Part shown: piece after piece, positions 24,436 to 33,530 of the stretch
Layout: the number at the start of each line of letters is the position of its first letter
How positions within the stretch are numbered: the first letter of the stretch is position 1
Assembly: GCA_009774625.1 (NCBI GenBank)
Contig: VSOB01000006.1
Coordinates: forward strand, 10,873 to 74,872
Origin: Lachnospiraceae bacterium
GTDB taxonomy: Bacteria; Bacillota; Clostridia; Lachnospirales; Lachnospiraceae
Length of the DNA stretch: 64,000 nucleotides
Direction: 5' to 3'
Notes under the pieces: model-generated
Database searches by the model: none
The model's input: the letters and a program-made list of their open reading frames with translations, nothing else
Told to the model about the DNA's origin: nothing
Program-made: the position numbers and the translations under genes

Positions 24436-27400
24436 GGAAATGGGAGAATTCCCGGAGATTGCAAAGCTGCTGCAAAGTCATCCTGCTCATGCGGCGCTGA
24501 CCGGCTGTGTGGATTCGCAGAAAATGCATATGGTGTACGGACTTGGAGAGGGCTTCCGGAATAAAATCATCGTTACGTACAGCGACATCAGAGCCAGAGA
24601 AATCTATGAGGACTATAAATTTTATGACCGGAATACGATGCTGTATCCGGCCAAAGATCTGATTTTCTATCAGGCGGATGTGCATGGCAACCGCCTGACA
24701 ATGGAGCGGATGAAAGTGCTGCGCAGACTGCTGGAAGGCGTACCGGTGACGGTGGTAACCACTTTTGACAGTCTGATGGCACAGCAGGTGCCGATTGGGT
24801 CGTTGCAGAAGGGGATCGTCCATATCCGCAAGGGGAAAGAGGCGCCGCGCAATCTGTCCGCGGCGCTGGCGGCCTCCGGTTATGAAAATGTGTATCAGGT
24901 GGAAGGACCGGGCCAGTTTGCCGTTCGGGGCGGTATTCTGGATATTTTTGATCTGACAGAGGAAAATCCATACAGGATTGAGCTGTGGGGGGACGAGGTG
25001 GAGTCTGTCCGCAGTTTTGATGTGCGCAGTCAGCGGTCCATCGAAACGCTGGAAGGTGTGGACATTTATCCGGCGGCAGAGCTTGTGCTGTCTGTTGAGG
25101 ACCTGGAAAAAGGAGTGGCTGCCATCTGCAGGGACGGACTTATGACTGAAAAATCTCTGCGGGAGCAGTTTCATACCGAAGAGGCCCATCGGATCAGGGT
25201 ACAGGTGGATGAGTTGAAGGAGCAGATACTGGAATACAGATCACTGGTGAATCTGGAAAGCTATATCGGCTATTTTTATCAGGAAAGATCCGTGTTTGCT
25301 TCTTTTTTTGATACTGCGTCCAGCCTGTTTGTCCTGGATGAGCCTGTCCGTCTGCAGGAGCACGGCAGCGCAGTGGAGATGGAATTTCGTGAGAGCATGA
25401 TGCACCGGGCGGAAAAGGGATATGTACTGCCGGGGCAGATGGAGCTGCTTTGCTCAGTGGAGCAGACCTGCGCCGGACTGGAGCGCTGCCGTACCCTGTC
25501 CCTGTCTGCCATCGGCCATAAAAATACTCTGTTTGCGGGAGAAAGCCGCTTCGCCGTGACTGCCAAATCCATAGTCTCATATCATAACAGCTTTGAGATG
25601 CTTGTCAGGGATCTGCGGCGCTATAAAAAGACGGGATACCGGGTTTTGCTGTTGTCCGGCTCCCGTACCAGGGCAAAACGGCTGGCCAGGGATCTGGCGG
25701 AACAGGAGCTGACTGCGTTTTACAGTGAGGACCCGGAGCGGGAGCTGGCGCCCGGAGAGATCATGACCTGCTATGGACATGTACTGAGGGGCTTTGAATA
25801 TCCGCTGTTACACTATGTGGTGGTATCAGAAAGCGATATTTTCGGGCAGGAAAAAAAGAAAAAGCGGCGGCGGAAAAGTTATGAGGGACAGAAGATCCAT
25901 GACTTTTCCGAACTGAAGGTGGGAGACTATGTGGTGCATGAAAGTCATGGACTGGGTATTTACAGAGGGATCGAAAAGGTAGAGGTGGAACATGTTGTAA
26001 AAGACTATATGAAGATTGAATACCGGGACGGCGGCAATCTCTATATTCTGGCAACCGGCTTTGACGCCATTCAGAAATATGCTTCTGCGGACGCCAAAAA
26101 GCCGAAGCTGAACAAGCTGGGGACACAGGAGTGGAGCCGGACAAGGAGCAAGGTAAAGAGTGCAGTGGGAGAGGTGGCAAAGGATCTGGTGGAGCTGTAT
26201 GCCGCGCGTCAGGAAAAATCCGGCTTCTGTTTTGATAAGGATACCGTATGGCAGCGGGAATTTGAAGAGATGTTTCCGTTTGAGGAAACAGAGGACCAGC
26301 TTGCCGCGATCGAAGCCACCAAGAAGGATATGGAGAGCCGCAAAATCATGGATCGTCTGGTCTGTGGAGATGTGGGCTATGGTAAGACGGAAATCGCTAT
26401 CCGGGCGGCGTTTAAGGCAGTGCAATGCAGTAAGCAGGTCGTTTTTCTGGTACCTACTACCATACTGGCCCAGCAGCATTACAATACATTTATACAGAGG
26501 ATGAAGGATTTTCCCGTACGGGTGGAGCTGTTGTCACGCTTTCGTACCGCTGCGGAACAAAAAAGGGCCATTGAAGACCTGAGAAAAGGACTGGTGGATA
26601 TTATCATAGGGACTCACAGGGTTTTGTCTGCCGATGTGGTCTTTCGGGATCTGGGGCTGCTGATTATTGATGAGGAACAGCGCTTTGGTGTGGCACATAA
26701 GGAAAAGATCAAGAAGATGAAGGAAACGGTGGATGTGCTGACGCTGACTGCCACCCCCATCCCCCGGACGCTTCATATGAGTCTGGCGGGGATCCGGGAT
26801 ATGAGTGTGCTGGAAGAGGCGCCGGAAGAGCGGATGCCTATCCAGACGTTTGTCTGTGAGTACAATGAGGAAATGGTGCGGGAGGCCATTGTCAGGGAAC
26901 TTGCCAGAGGGGGACAGGTTTATTATGTCTATAACAAGGTGAACACCATCGCGGATGTCGCCGGGGGACTGACGCGGCTGGCACCGGAAGCCACGGTGGC
27001 TTATGCACATGGGCAGATGAAGGAACGGGAACTGGAACGAATCATGTACGATTTTATCGACGGGGAAATCGATGTGCTGGTCTCCACCACGATCATCGAG
27101 ACCGGGCTGGATATCTCCAATGTGAATACGATGATTATTCATGATTCGGACCATATGGGATTGTCGCAGTTATATCAGCTCCGGGGCAGAGTGGGTCGTT
27201 CCAACCGGACGGCCTATGCCTTTCTGATGTATAAAAAGGATAAATTGTTAAAGGAGGTGGCGGAAAAGAGACTGCAGGCCATCCGGGAATTTACGGATCT
27301 GGGCAGCGGCTTTAAAATTGCCATGCGGGATCTGGAAATCAGGGGTGCGGGCAATCTTCTGGGGAAAAGCCAGCATGGGCATATGGCGGCGGTAGGGTAT

Positions 27401-27934
27401 GATCTGTACTGCAAGATGCTGAACGAAGCAGTGCGTCATCTGAAGGGAGAGTGTGAAGTCAGCGACTTTCCCACTACGGTGGATCTGGATGTGGATGCCT
27501 ATATTCCAGCTTCTTATATCGTGAATGAGGTACAGAAACTGGATATCTATAAAAGGATCGCCGGGGTGGAGGATGAGGCGGAATGTGCGGATATGAAAGA
27601 AGAGCTGATGGATCGGTTCGGTGAGATTCCCCGGTCGGTGGAGAATCTGCTGCGCATAGCGCTTTTGCGGAAACAGGCCCACGAGTTGTATCTTTCTGAG
27701 GTACAGGGGAAAAATGAAAAACTGACCTTTTCCTTTACGGAACATGCACCGGTGCGGATCGAGCGTATCCCGGAGATGCTGGCAGGTTTCGGCAGTAAAA
27801 TGACATTTCATGCAAAGGGAGAACCTTATCTGCAGTACAGCTATAAAAAATGCGGTTTTGTGGAGAAGGATGGAGAAACGCTGCTGTCACTGACAGAGCA
27901 TATTCTGAAAAGTATGAAGGTTTTTCTGCTGTGA
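24410..27934 (+). CDS. mfd: Transcription-repair coupling factor
   Basis: Removes RNA polymerase stalled at DNA damage and recruits UvrA. The 1174 residues follow the standard order: a UvrB-like N-terminal region, the RNA polymerase-interacting domain (YVVHESHGLGIYRGIEK), an SF2 translocase with Walker A GDVGYGKTEIA and DEEQRFG, the LTATPIPRTLHMSL segment, the second helicase lobe, and a C-terminal domain. AGAGG precedes ATG 24410, which lies inside the end of pth. Confidence 0.96.
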   Translation: MKALKKPFEEMGEFPEIAKLLQSHPAHAALTGCVDSQKMHMVYGLGEGFRNKIIVTYSDIRAREIYEDYKFYDRNTMLYPAKDLIFYQADVHGNRLTMERMKVLRRLLEGVPVTVVTTFDSLMAQQVPIGSLQKGIVHIRKGKEAPRNLSAALAASGYENVYQVEGPGQFAVRGGILDIFDLTEENPYRIELWGDEVESVRSFDVRSQRSIETLEGVDIYPAAELVLSVEDLEKGVAAICRDGLMTEKSLREQFHTEEAHRIRVQVDELKEQILEYRSLVNLESYIGYFYQERSVFASFFDTASSLFVLDEPVRLQEHGSAVEMEFRESMMHRAEKGYVLPGQMELLCSVEQTCAGLERCRTLSLSAIGHKNTLFAGESRFAVTAKSIVSYHNSFEMLVRDLRRYKKTGYRVLLLSGSRTRAKRLARDLAEQELTAFYSEDPERELAPGEIMTCYGHVLRGFEYPLLHYVVVSESDIFGQEKKKKRRRKSYEGQKIHDFSELKVGDYVVHESHGLGIYRGIEKVEVEHVVKDYMKIEYRDGGNLYILATGFDAIQKYASADAKKPKLNKLGTQEWSRTRSKVKSAVGEVAKDLVELYAARQEKSGFCFDKDTVWQREFEEMFPFEETEDQLAAIEATKKDMESRKIMDRLVCGDVGYGKTEIAIRAAFKAVQCSKQVVFLVPTTILAQQHYNTFIQRMKDFPVRVELLSRFRTAAEQKRAIEDLRKGLVDIIIGTHRVLSADVVFRDLGLLIIDEEQRFGVAHKEKIKKMKETVDVLTLTATPIPRTLHMSLAGIRDMSVLEEAPEERMPIQTFVCEYNEEMVREAIVRELARGGQVYYVYNKVNTIADVAGGLTRLAPEATVAYAHGQMKERELERIMYDFIDGEIDVLVSTTIIETGLDISNVNTMIIHDSDHMGLSQLYQLRGRVGRSNRTAYAFLMYKKDKLLKEVAEKRLQAIREFTDLGSGFKIAMRDLEIRGAGNLLGKSQHGHMAAVGYDLYCKMLNEAVRHLKGECEVSDFPTTVDLDVDAYIPASYIVNEVQKLDIYKRIAGVEDEAECADMKEELMDRFGEIPRSVENLLRIALLRKQAHELYLSEVQGKNEKLTFSFTEHAPVRIERIPEMLAGFGSKMTFHAKGEPYLQYSYKKCGFVEKDGETLLSLTEHILKSMKVFLL

Positions 27935-28006
27935 TCCGGTGCCTGATTTTTTTCGCGGAAAGAGAGACGGAGGTAATCAGAACCACCAAAAAAATACGGA
28001 ATTTAG

Positions 28007-28035
28007 TTGAAAGAATGGTTATATTGTACTAGAAT
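28007..28035 (+). promoter_or_regulatory. Candidate promoter of the chemoreceptor operon
   Basis: TTGAAA (28007-28012), a 17-base spacer and TAGAAT (28030-28035), 44 bases before ATG 28080. No sigma-28-type motif was seen here. Confidence 0.5.
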
Positions 28036-28079
28036 AGAGACAAGACATTCATTGGTTTGCACAGAAAACGGAGGAACGT

Positions 28080-29816
28080 ATGAGGAAAATAGCATATAAG
28101 TTTTTGGCGGTGATCGGTGTACTGGTAGCGGTATCTCTGATATCGTTGCAGATATTGAGCGCTAATATCAAAACGATCATTAAAGAAAGTACGGATCTTC
28201 TGGGCAAGCAGGTGGGTGATCTGAATCTGATTCAGGTAATCAACAGGGACTATGAGGAAATCTATCGGGTGACGCTCTGCCACGCCATGACCAATGCGGA
28301 GTCCTCCATGCGTTCTTACGAGAAACAGATTGAAGAGACCCAGAAAGAACTGGAAACAAGCATGGCAGCTTACAAAGCCGGTATCCATGATGAGGAAATC
28401 ATGCAGGCTTTTATCAGTTTTGAGGATAAGATCAAAGCCTTTAACAATACAGTGGACAGCATTGTGGCCAACAGCGCTGGCGGCAAAAAAGAGATGGCCA
28501 TTATTTACATCAACAATACGCTGGGCGTATCGGTGGGCAATCTGGAAAAGTATATCATCCAGTTGAGGGATTACACCCAGCAGGAATTTGACGCAGGCTA
28601 TGTGAATCTGAACCAGACTTCGGCCGACAGCAGCCGGATTATTGTGTTTGCCACAGTATTTATGATCGTGGCAATGGTGGTTGTTTATTTTATCGCCAAT
28701 CTTATGATTGTCAGACCCATTCATATGACCACCCAGGAACTGCAGGCCATCATCCGGTCAATACAGAACAAAAATGCAGATCTGAGCAGGCGGATTACCA
28801 AACGTTCCAAAGACGAAACCGGTGTCCTCACATCCGGTATCAATCAGTTTCTGGAGATTCTGGAAAATCTGATCCGGAACATCCGGGGCTCCAGTCAGCA
28901 GATTGCCGGACAGCAGCAGGCGGTTTACAGTCTTGTGGAAAAGACCGAAGAGGATGCGGGGGATACCTCCAGCACGATGGAGCAGTTGGCGGCCGGGATG
29001 GAAGAGGTAACAGCCACGGCTGCGGTTCTGACAGACCATGCGAAAGGCGCCAGAGAAACGGTGCAGCATGTATCGGATGAAGTGAACGACGGTTTCCACT
29101 TTGCAGAAGGGATGAAAGAGCGGGCGGACAAGCTGAAAAGACAGGCGGTGGAGAGCAAGCAATATGCGGAAGAAGTGATAGGCCGGATCGACAAAGCACT
29201 GGTGGAGTCGGTGGAGGGAAGCCGGCAGATCAGTAATATCACCACTCTGACAGGGGATATACTGGGTATTGCGGCGCAGACCAATCTGCTGGCGCTGAAT
29301 GCGTCTATTGAAGCGGCAAGAGCGGGAGAAGCGGGAAAGGGCTTTGCAGTGGTGGCCGATGAAATCAGGCAGCTTGCGGACAACAGCAAGGCGACAGCCA
29401 ATAACATACAGAGGATTTCCCAGAGTGTTGTAAAGGGAGTGTCCGACTTATCAGAGAATGCATCCGGACTTTTGCAGTTTGTCAATGAACGTGTCATGTC
29501 TGATTATGACGAACTGGAGAACACCGGCATACAGTATCTGAAGGATGCCACTAAGGTAACGGATATCATGGATCAGATTCTGGGCGGTACTAATATAATC
29601 AATGAAACCATGCAGGAGATTGTGACTTCCAATGAAGGAATCTCCAAAACAGTGGAGCAGAATGCGGTGGGAATTGGCAATGTGGCACAGAATACCACAG
29701 AGCTGGCTGTTACGATGAAAGAGATCAGCAAAGCGCTTCGGGAGGTGCAGGATATCATTGATGAATTGACCAGGCAGGCAGAGATATTTCATATCAGCGA
29801 AATTGCAGGAAGATAA
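28080..29816 (+). CDS. Methyl-accepting chemotaxis protein
   Basis: A 578-residue transmembrane receptor. TM1 is at about 8-28. The extracellular helical sensor at about 30-185 looks like a four-helix bundle. TM2 is at about 187-211, followed by a HAMP linker and a long coiled-coil signalling domain. The hairpin tip NLLALNASIEAARAGEAGKG is intact, so it should bind CheA/CheW. Ligand unknown. GGAGG precedes the start. It is three bases from the next gene, a c-di-GMP-type protein, suggesting the two signals are linked. Confidence 0.93.
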   Translation: MRKIAYKFLAVIGVLVAVSLISLQILSANIKTIIKESTDLLGKQVGDLNLIQVINRDYEEIYRVTLCHAMTNAESSMRSYEKQIEETQKELETSMAAYKAGIHDEEIMQAFISFEDKIKAFNNTVDSIVANSAGGKKEMAIIYINNTLGVSVGNLEKYIIQLRDYTQQEFDAGYVNLNQTSADSSRIIVFATVFMIVAMVVVYFIANLMIVRPIHMTTQELQAIIRSIQNKNADLSRRITKRSKDETGVLTSGINQFLEILENLIRNIRGSSQQIAGQQQAVYSLVEKTEEDAGDTSSTMEQLAAGMEEVTATAAVLTDHAKGARETVQHVSDEVNDGFHFAEGMKERADKLKRQAVESKQYAEEVIGRIDKALVESVEGSRQISNITTLTGDILGIAAQTNLLALNASIEAARAGEAGKGFAVVADEIRQLADNSKATANNIQRISQSVVKGVSDLSENASGLLQFVNERVMSDYDELENTGIQYLKDATKVTDIMDQILGGTNIINETMQEIVTSNEGISKTVEQNAVGIGNVAQNTTELAVTMKEISKALREVQDIIDELTRQAEIFHISEIAGR

Positions 29817-29819
29817 TAT

Positions 29820-31928
29820 ATGAAGGAATTGAGGGTGATCCTGCTCGTGGATGCTTCCAGTGAGGACAGGACCGCAGTGAAAAAGGTATGGGAAGAGGAA
29901 CAGACACAGATATATGAGATTCTGGAAGCGGAAAACAGCCGGGAAGCGACGGAGGTTTTGCGGGAGAGAAGAGACGTGGATATCATCTTTCTGGATATCA
30001 TTCTGCCGGAAACGGATGGGATCAATTTTCTGAGCCGTATTAAAAAAGGGGGAGAATATTCCCATATTCCGGTGGTGGTCAATACCTATCCGGGAAAGAA
30101 TGTACAGGTGGAAAAGGCGCTTTTGCTGGGAGCGGAGGATTTTATTTTAAAACCGTACCATCCGGAGGTACTGAAAAAGCGGATCAGCAGTGTACTGAAC
30201 CGAAATCTGCAGGATCGGGATGTACTGACCAATCTGTATCCCTCCCAGACTTTTTACAATCAGACAAAGCGTATGCTTCTGCACAATCCGGACACGCAGT
30301 TTGCCATGCTGTATTTTAACATCAAAGGCTTTACGGTAATCAATGATTTTTACGGCAATGAAAAGGGAGATGTGATTCTTCTGGAACTGGCGCAGGCTCT
30401 TCGGGAATGGATCGGCAGAAATGGTACCTACGGCAGGATTATTGCGGATAATTTTGTCTGCTGCATTCCTTCTGCATCTGAGGATGAAGAGATACAGCTT
30501 TTCCGGTATGTGGAAGAACGGATGGAGGAATTGCGCAGAATCTATCATTTCAATCTGGAATGCGGGATTTATAAAATAGATGATATAAATCTGGCCGTAT
30601 CTATTATGTGTGACCGGGCCAAATTTTCCATGATTAACATCAGGAAAAACCGGGGAGAAAAGTATGCCTATTATGATGCGGATCTGGCCAGACAGTATCG
30701 GAACGAACAGCGTATTGTGGCGGATATGGAACAGGCGCTGGCAGAGCGGCAGTTTTTTATTATGCTGCATCCCATTTATGATGCGGCTACGGAAAGCCCG
30801 GTCAGCGCGGAAGCGCTGGTACGTTGGAAGCATCCGGAACTGGGTATTATCAGACCGGATATATTTGTACCACTTTTTGAAAAAAACGGTTTTATCCGTC
30901 AGCTTGATCTGTATGTGTGGGAAGAAGTATGCAAGCTGCTGGCAAAGATGCTGGATGACGGCAACTATGTATGCCCGGTTTCTGTCAATGTTTCCAGAAT
31001 CGATTTATACGATCCGGAAATCGGGGATGCCATAGAACAGATGCTGGAGCAGTACAATGTACCCAAGCGGCTGCTGCGGCTGGAAATCACGGAGAGCGCT
31101 TATACGGAGAAACCGCGTGAGATTATTGAACTGGTTTCCAAACTGCGTAACCGGGGCTTTGAACTGTTAATGGATGATTTCGGAAGCGGTTATTCTTCTC
31201 TGAATATGTTAAAGGAAATGGATATTGATACCCTGAAGATCGATATGCAGTTTATGGAAGAGCTGGCTACTTCCAGACGGGCGGGTAATATTCTGATCAG
31301 CATTGTGCGTATGGCAAAACTGCTGAATATCAGTACGGTAGCAGAAGGCGTGGAAACAAGAGAGCAGATGGAGTTTCTCAGAAATGCAGGCTGTGACAGG
31401 ATTCAGGGATATTATTTTTCCAGACCGCTGAGCGCAGAAGAGTATGAGAAGCTGATGGCGGAAGAAGCGCTTCGCAGGGATGAGAAGAAGCCCTATAAAA
31501 AAGGGGTGCTGCTGGTGGACGACGTAACGATGCTACGCAAATCCCTGATTCAGGCACTGGGAGATTCCTACCAGTATTTTGAGGCCGCCAATGGCAAAGA
31601 GGCGCTGGAAGTTCTGAATGAATATGCAAGTAAAATCGGCATTATCATAACGGATATTTTTATGCCGGAGATGGACGGCTTTGAGCTGATTCAGAAATTA
31701 AAGCAAAATTCTGTTTTTTCACATATCCCTATCATAGTGATTACGGCAAGCGAGGAGCGGGAAAACGAAATCAGAGCGCTCCGTCTGGGTGCAGTGGACG
31801 TGGCCACAAAGCCCTATGATCCGGTGATCGTAAGCCATCGGGTGAAAAATGTGATGAAGATGTCGGAAACAGAGTGGCTACAGATGGAAATGCAGTTGAT
31901 GCAGAGCGGTATACTGAAAGGAGAATAA
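29820..31928 (+). CDS. REC-GGDEF(degenerate)-EAL-REC signalling protein, predicted c-di-GMP phosphodiesterase
   Basis: A 702-residue cytoplasmic protein. REC1 (about 5-125) has phosphoacceptor D59, but one of the two metal-binding acids is replaced (LLVDAS). The GGDEF-like domain (about 135-290) has IADNF where GGDEF is expected, so it should not make c-di-GMP. The EAL domain (about 300-545) keeps EAL at 331-333, the Asn of SVNVS, Glu of LEITES, MDDFGSGYSS, the Lys of TLKID, and the Glu of VAEGVE, so it should hydrolyse c-di-GMP. REC2 (about 562-685) has VDD and D612. Dual receiver control of an EAL enzyme is unusual. AGGAAG precedes the start. Confidence 0.9.
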   Translation: MKELRVILLVDASSEDRTAVKKVWEEEQTQIYEILEAENSREATEVLRERRDVDIIFLDIILPETDGINFLSRIKKGGEYSHIPVVVNTYPGKNVQVEKALLLGAEDFILKPYHPEVLKKRISSVLNRNLQDRDVLTNLYPSQTFYNQTKRMLLHNPDTQFAMLYFNIKGFTVINDFYGNEKGDVILLELAQALREWIGRNGTYGRIIADNFVCCIPSASEDEEIQLFRYVEERMEELRRIYHFNLECGIYKIDDINLAVSIMCDRAKFSMINIRKNRGEKYAYYDADLARQYRNEQRIVADMEQALAERQFFIMLHPIYDAATESPVSAEALVRWKHPELGIIRPDIFVPLFEKNGFIRQLDLYVWEEVCKLLAKMLDDGNYVCPVSVNVSRIDLYDPEIGDAIEQMLEQYNVPKRLLRLEITESAYTEKPREIIELVSKLRNRGFELLMDDFGSGYSSLNMLKEMDIDTLKIDMQFMEELATSRRAGNILISIVRMAKLLNISTVAEGVETREQMEFLRNAGCDRIQGYYFSRPLSAEEYEKLMAEEALRRDEKKPYKKGVLLVDDVTMLRKSLIQALGDSYQYFEAANGKEALEVLNEYASKIGIIITDIFMPEMDGFELIQKLKQNSVFSHIPIIVITASEERENEIRALRLGAVDVATKPYDPVIVSHRVKNVMKMSETEWLQMEMQLMQSGILKGE

Positions 31929-31948
31929 AGCGGGACTTAAAAAATAAG

Positions 31949-32009
31949 CGGCAGGCCGGAGTGATATGACCCTTGTTAGACAGAGGGGTAAATGCACTTC
32001 GGCCTGCCG
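31949..32009. terminator. Long hairpin between convergent genes
   Basis: A 15-base stem CGGCAGGCCGGAGTG (31949-31963) / CACTTCGGCCTGCCG (31995-32009) with one G-U pair, closing a 31-base loop that itself contains a small CCC/GGG stem. A short T run follows on the plus strand, and an A-to-T-rich tract on the minus. It likely serves both convergent transcripts. Confidence 0.7.
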
Positions 32010-32010
32010 T

Positions 32011-32053
32011 TTATTCATAACCATAAAAAGTTTGCAAGGCATGCTTTCTGCTA
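32011..32053 (-). repeat. Dispersed stop-codon hairpin repeat, copy 2
   Basis: On the minus strand it begins with the stop codon of the alarmone synthetase gene (TAG), then CAGAAAGCATGCC, AAACTTTTTATGG and TTATGAATAA. It matches copies 1 and 3 in length, order of segments and position relative to the stop codon, though its stem is less perfect. Confidence 0.6.
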
Positions 32054-32767
32054 CTGTCTGCCGGAGGAAAGCGTGGCTCTGGTGATACGGTCGCGGATCT
32101 TTTCCATTCGCTGATCCAGAGAAGAACTGATTTCCGCACATGCAATCAATTCTTCGGCCAGGAGGTTGGCTTCTTCTGCAGGGATGTTTTTCTTGTAACG
32201 CAGTTTATGCTCCAGACTGGCCCAGAAGTCCATGGCGATGGTGCGGAGCTGTACTTCCACTTTCATCTGTTTTTTTTCGTTTTGCAGGAAAATCGGCACT
32301 TCCACGATCAGATGCAGGCTGCGGTAGCCGCCCGGCTTTGGATTTTTAATATAGTCCTTCACTTCCAGCAGGGTGATGTCATCCTGGTTCAGCAGGCAGT
32401 CGGCCAATAGATAGATGTCATCCTGAAAGGAGCAGATCACCCGGACACCTGCGATGTCCCGGATGTTTTTTTCTATGGATTCCAGTGTGAGGGGGATGTT
32501 TTTACGCCTGACTTTTTTGAGGATACTTTCCATTGATTTCACACGGGCTTTGATGCTTTCGATGGGGTTTCTGTCATATTGCAGGGAAAACTGTTTGTTC
32601 AATACATTGAATTTGGTTTCGATTTCCATAATGGCACAATGATAATGCGCCATTAAAGTATTCACGGGCAGCGTATTCTCCCGCATAAAATCTAAAAATT
32701 CGTCAGACGTAAGACTCTTGCGCAGAAATTGGTCCCGTGCCTGTCCGATATAATGTTCAATTCCCAT
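32051..32767 (-). CDS. Small alarmone synthetase (GTP pyrophosphokinase, RelQ/YjbM-like)
   Basis: Transfers pyrophosphate from ATP to GDP/GTP to make (p)ppGpp without a hydrolase domain. A 238-residue RelQ-like protein with IRDIAGVRVICSFQDDIY, GYRSLHLIVEVP (G-loop) and VEVQLRTIAMDFWASLEHK, the three conserved blocks of the synthetase fold. The C-terminal helices are suited to tetramer formation. GGAGGAAGG precedes ATG 32767. Its own promoter lies upstream and its 3' end carries the stop-codon hairpin repeat. Confidence 0.92.
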   Translation of the reverse strand: MGIEHYIGQARDQFLRKSLTSDEFLDFMRENTLPVNTLMAHYHCAIMEIETKFNVLNKQFSLQYDRNPIESIKARVKSMESILKKVRRKNIPLTLESIEKNIRDIAGVRVICSFQDDIYLLADCLLNQDDITLLEVKDYIKNPKPGGYRSLHLIVEVPIFLQNEKKQMKVEVQLRTIAMDFWASLEHKLRYKKNIPAEEANLLAEELIACAEISSSLDQRMEKIRDRITRATLSSGRQ

Positions 32768-32819
32768 GTTCCTTCCTCCGATGTATCAAAACTGACATAA
32801 GATTTCCAATGCCGACTAT

Positions 32820-32847
32820 ATTTTAGCATAAATGGTTCGTATCGCAA
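32820..32847 (-). promoter_or_regulatory. Candidate promoter of the alarmone synthetase gene
   Basis: On the minus strand TTGCGA (32842-32847), a 16-base spacer and TAAAAT (32820-32825) with a TGC extended -10. Confidence 0.45.
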
Positions 32848-32958
32848 GCCGAATCAGGTATTTTTAAGAAAAATATAATAGGTATAAAAAACCTTCATTT
32901 ACAAATAATAGTACCACAAGTTTGGAAAGAATGATGCAGACAATGGAGGAAGAAGAAT

Positions 32959-33504
32959 ATGAAAGCAACGGGAATTGTTCGTAGAATAGATGACCTGGGA
33001 CGGATTGTGATACCGAAAGAAATCAGACGGACACTGCGGATCAGGGAAAGTGACCCTCTGGAGATTTTTACCGACAGAGAGGGGGAAATTATCTTAAAAA
33101 AATATTCTCCGATCGGAGAGATGAATACATTTGCAAAGCAGTATGCGGAAAGTCTGGCACAGGTATCCGGACATACGGCTATCATTGCCGACAGAGATCA
33201 GTTTATTGCAGCCTCTGGCGGCTATAAAAATGCCGTGGGCAGGTCCATCAGCCGGGATCTGGAAGAAAAACTGGATAAAAGAGAATCCTTTCTGGCTTCC
33301 AAAGGGGAACGGAGCTTTATTCAGATTTTTGACGAAAATGACGGAGAATATGTACATGAGGCGGTGGGTGTGATTCTCTGCGAAGGGGATGTGATCGGTG
33401 CGGTAATCCTGTTGGATGATGATAACAGAAGCAAAATGGGAGAAGTAGAAAAAAAGCTGATCCTTTCCGCTGCGGCATTTCTGGGCAGGCAAATGCAGGG
33501 GTGA
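32959..33504 (+). CDS. spoVT: Stage V sporulation protein T
   Basis: A forespore transcription factor of late sporulation. The 181-residue protein has an N-terminal AbrB swapped-hairpin DNA-binding domain (GIVRRIDDLGRIVIPKEIRR) and a C-terminal GAF-like domain (about 60-178) that resembles a nucleotide or ligand sensor. GGAGGAAGAA precedes ATG 32959. In Bacillus it is transcribed by sigma-G; no clear sigma-G promoter was identified here. Confidence 0.93.
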   Translation: MKATGIVRRIDDLGRIVIPKEIRRTLRIRESDPLEIFTDREGEIILKKYSPIGEMNTFAKQYAESLAQVSGHTAIIADRDQFIAASGGYKNAVGRSISRDLEEKLDKRESFLASKGERSFIQIFDENDGEYVHEAVGVILCEGDVIGAVILLDDDNRSKMGEVEKKLILSAAAFLGRQMQG

Positions 33505-33530
33505 GAGGGGAATCTCAGTCATTCCCCTCT
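33504..33530. terminator. Hairpin between convergent spoVT and pncB
   Basis: Perfect 10-base stem AGAGGGGAAT (33504-33513) / ATTCCCCTCT (33521-33530) with a 7-base loop. It overlaps the last codons of pncB, so the hairpin is partly coding. No strong T run follows on either strand. Confidence 0.5.
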
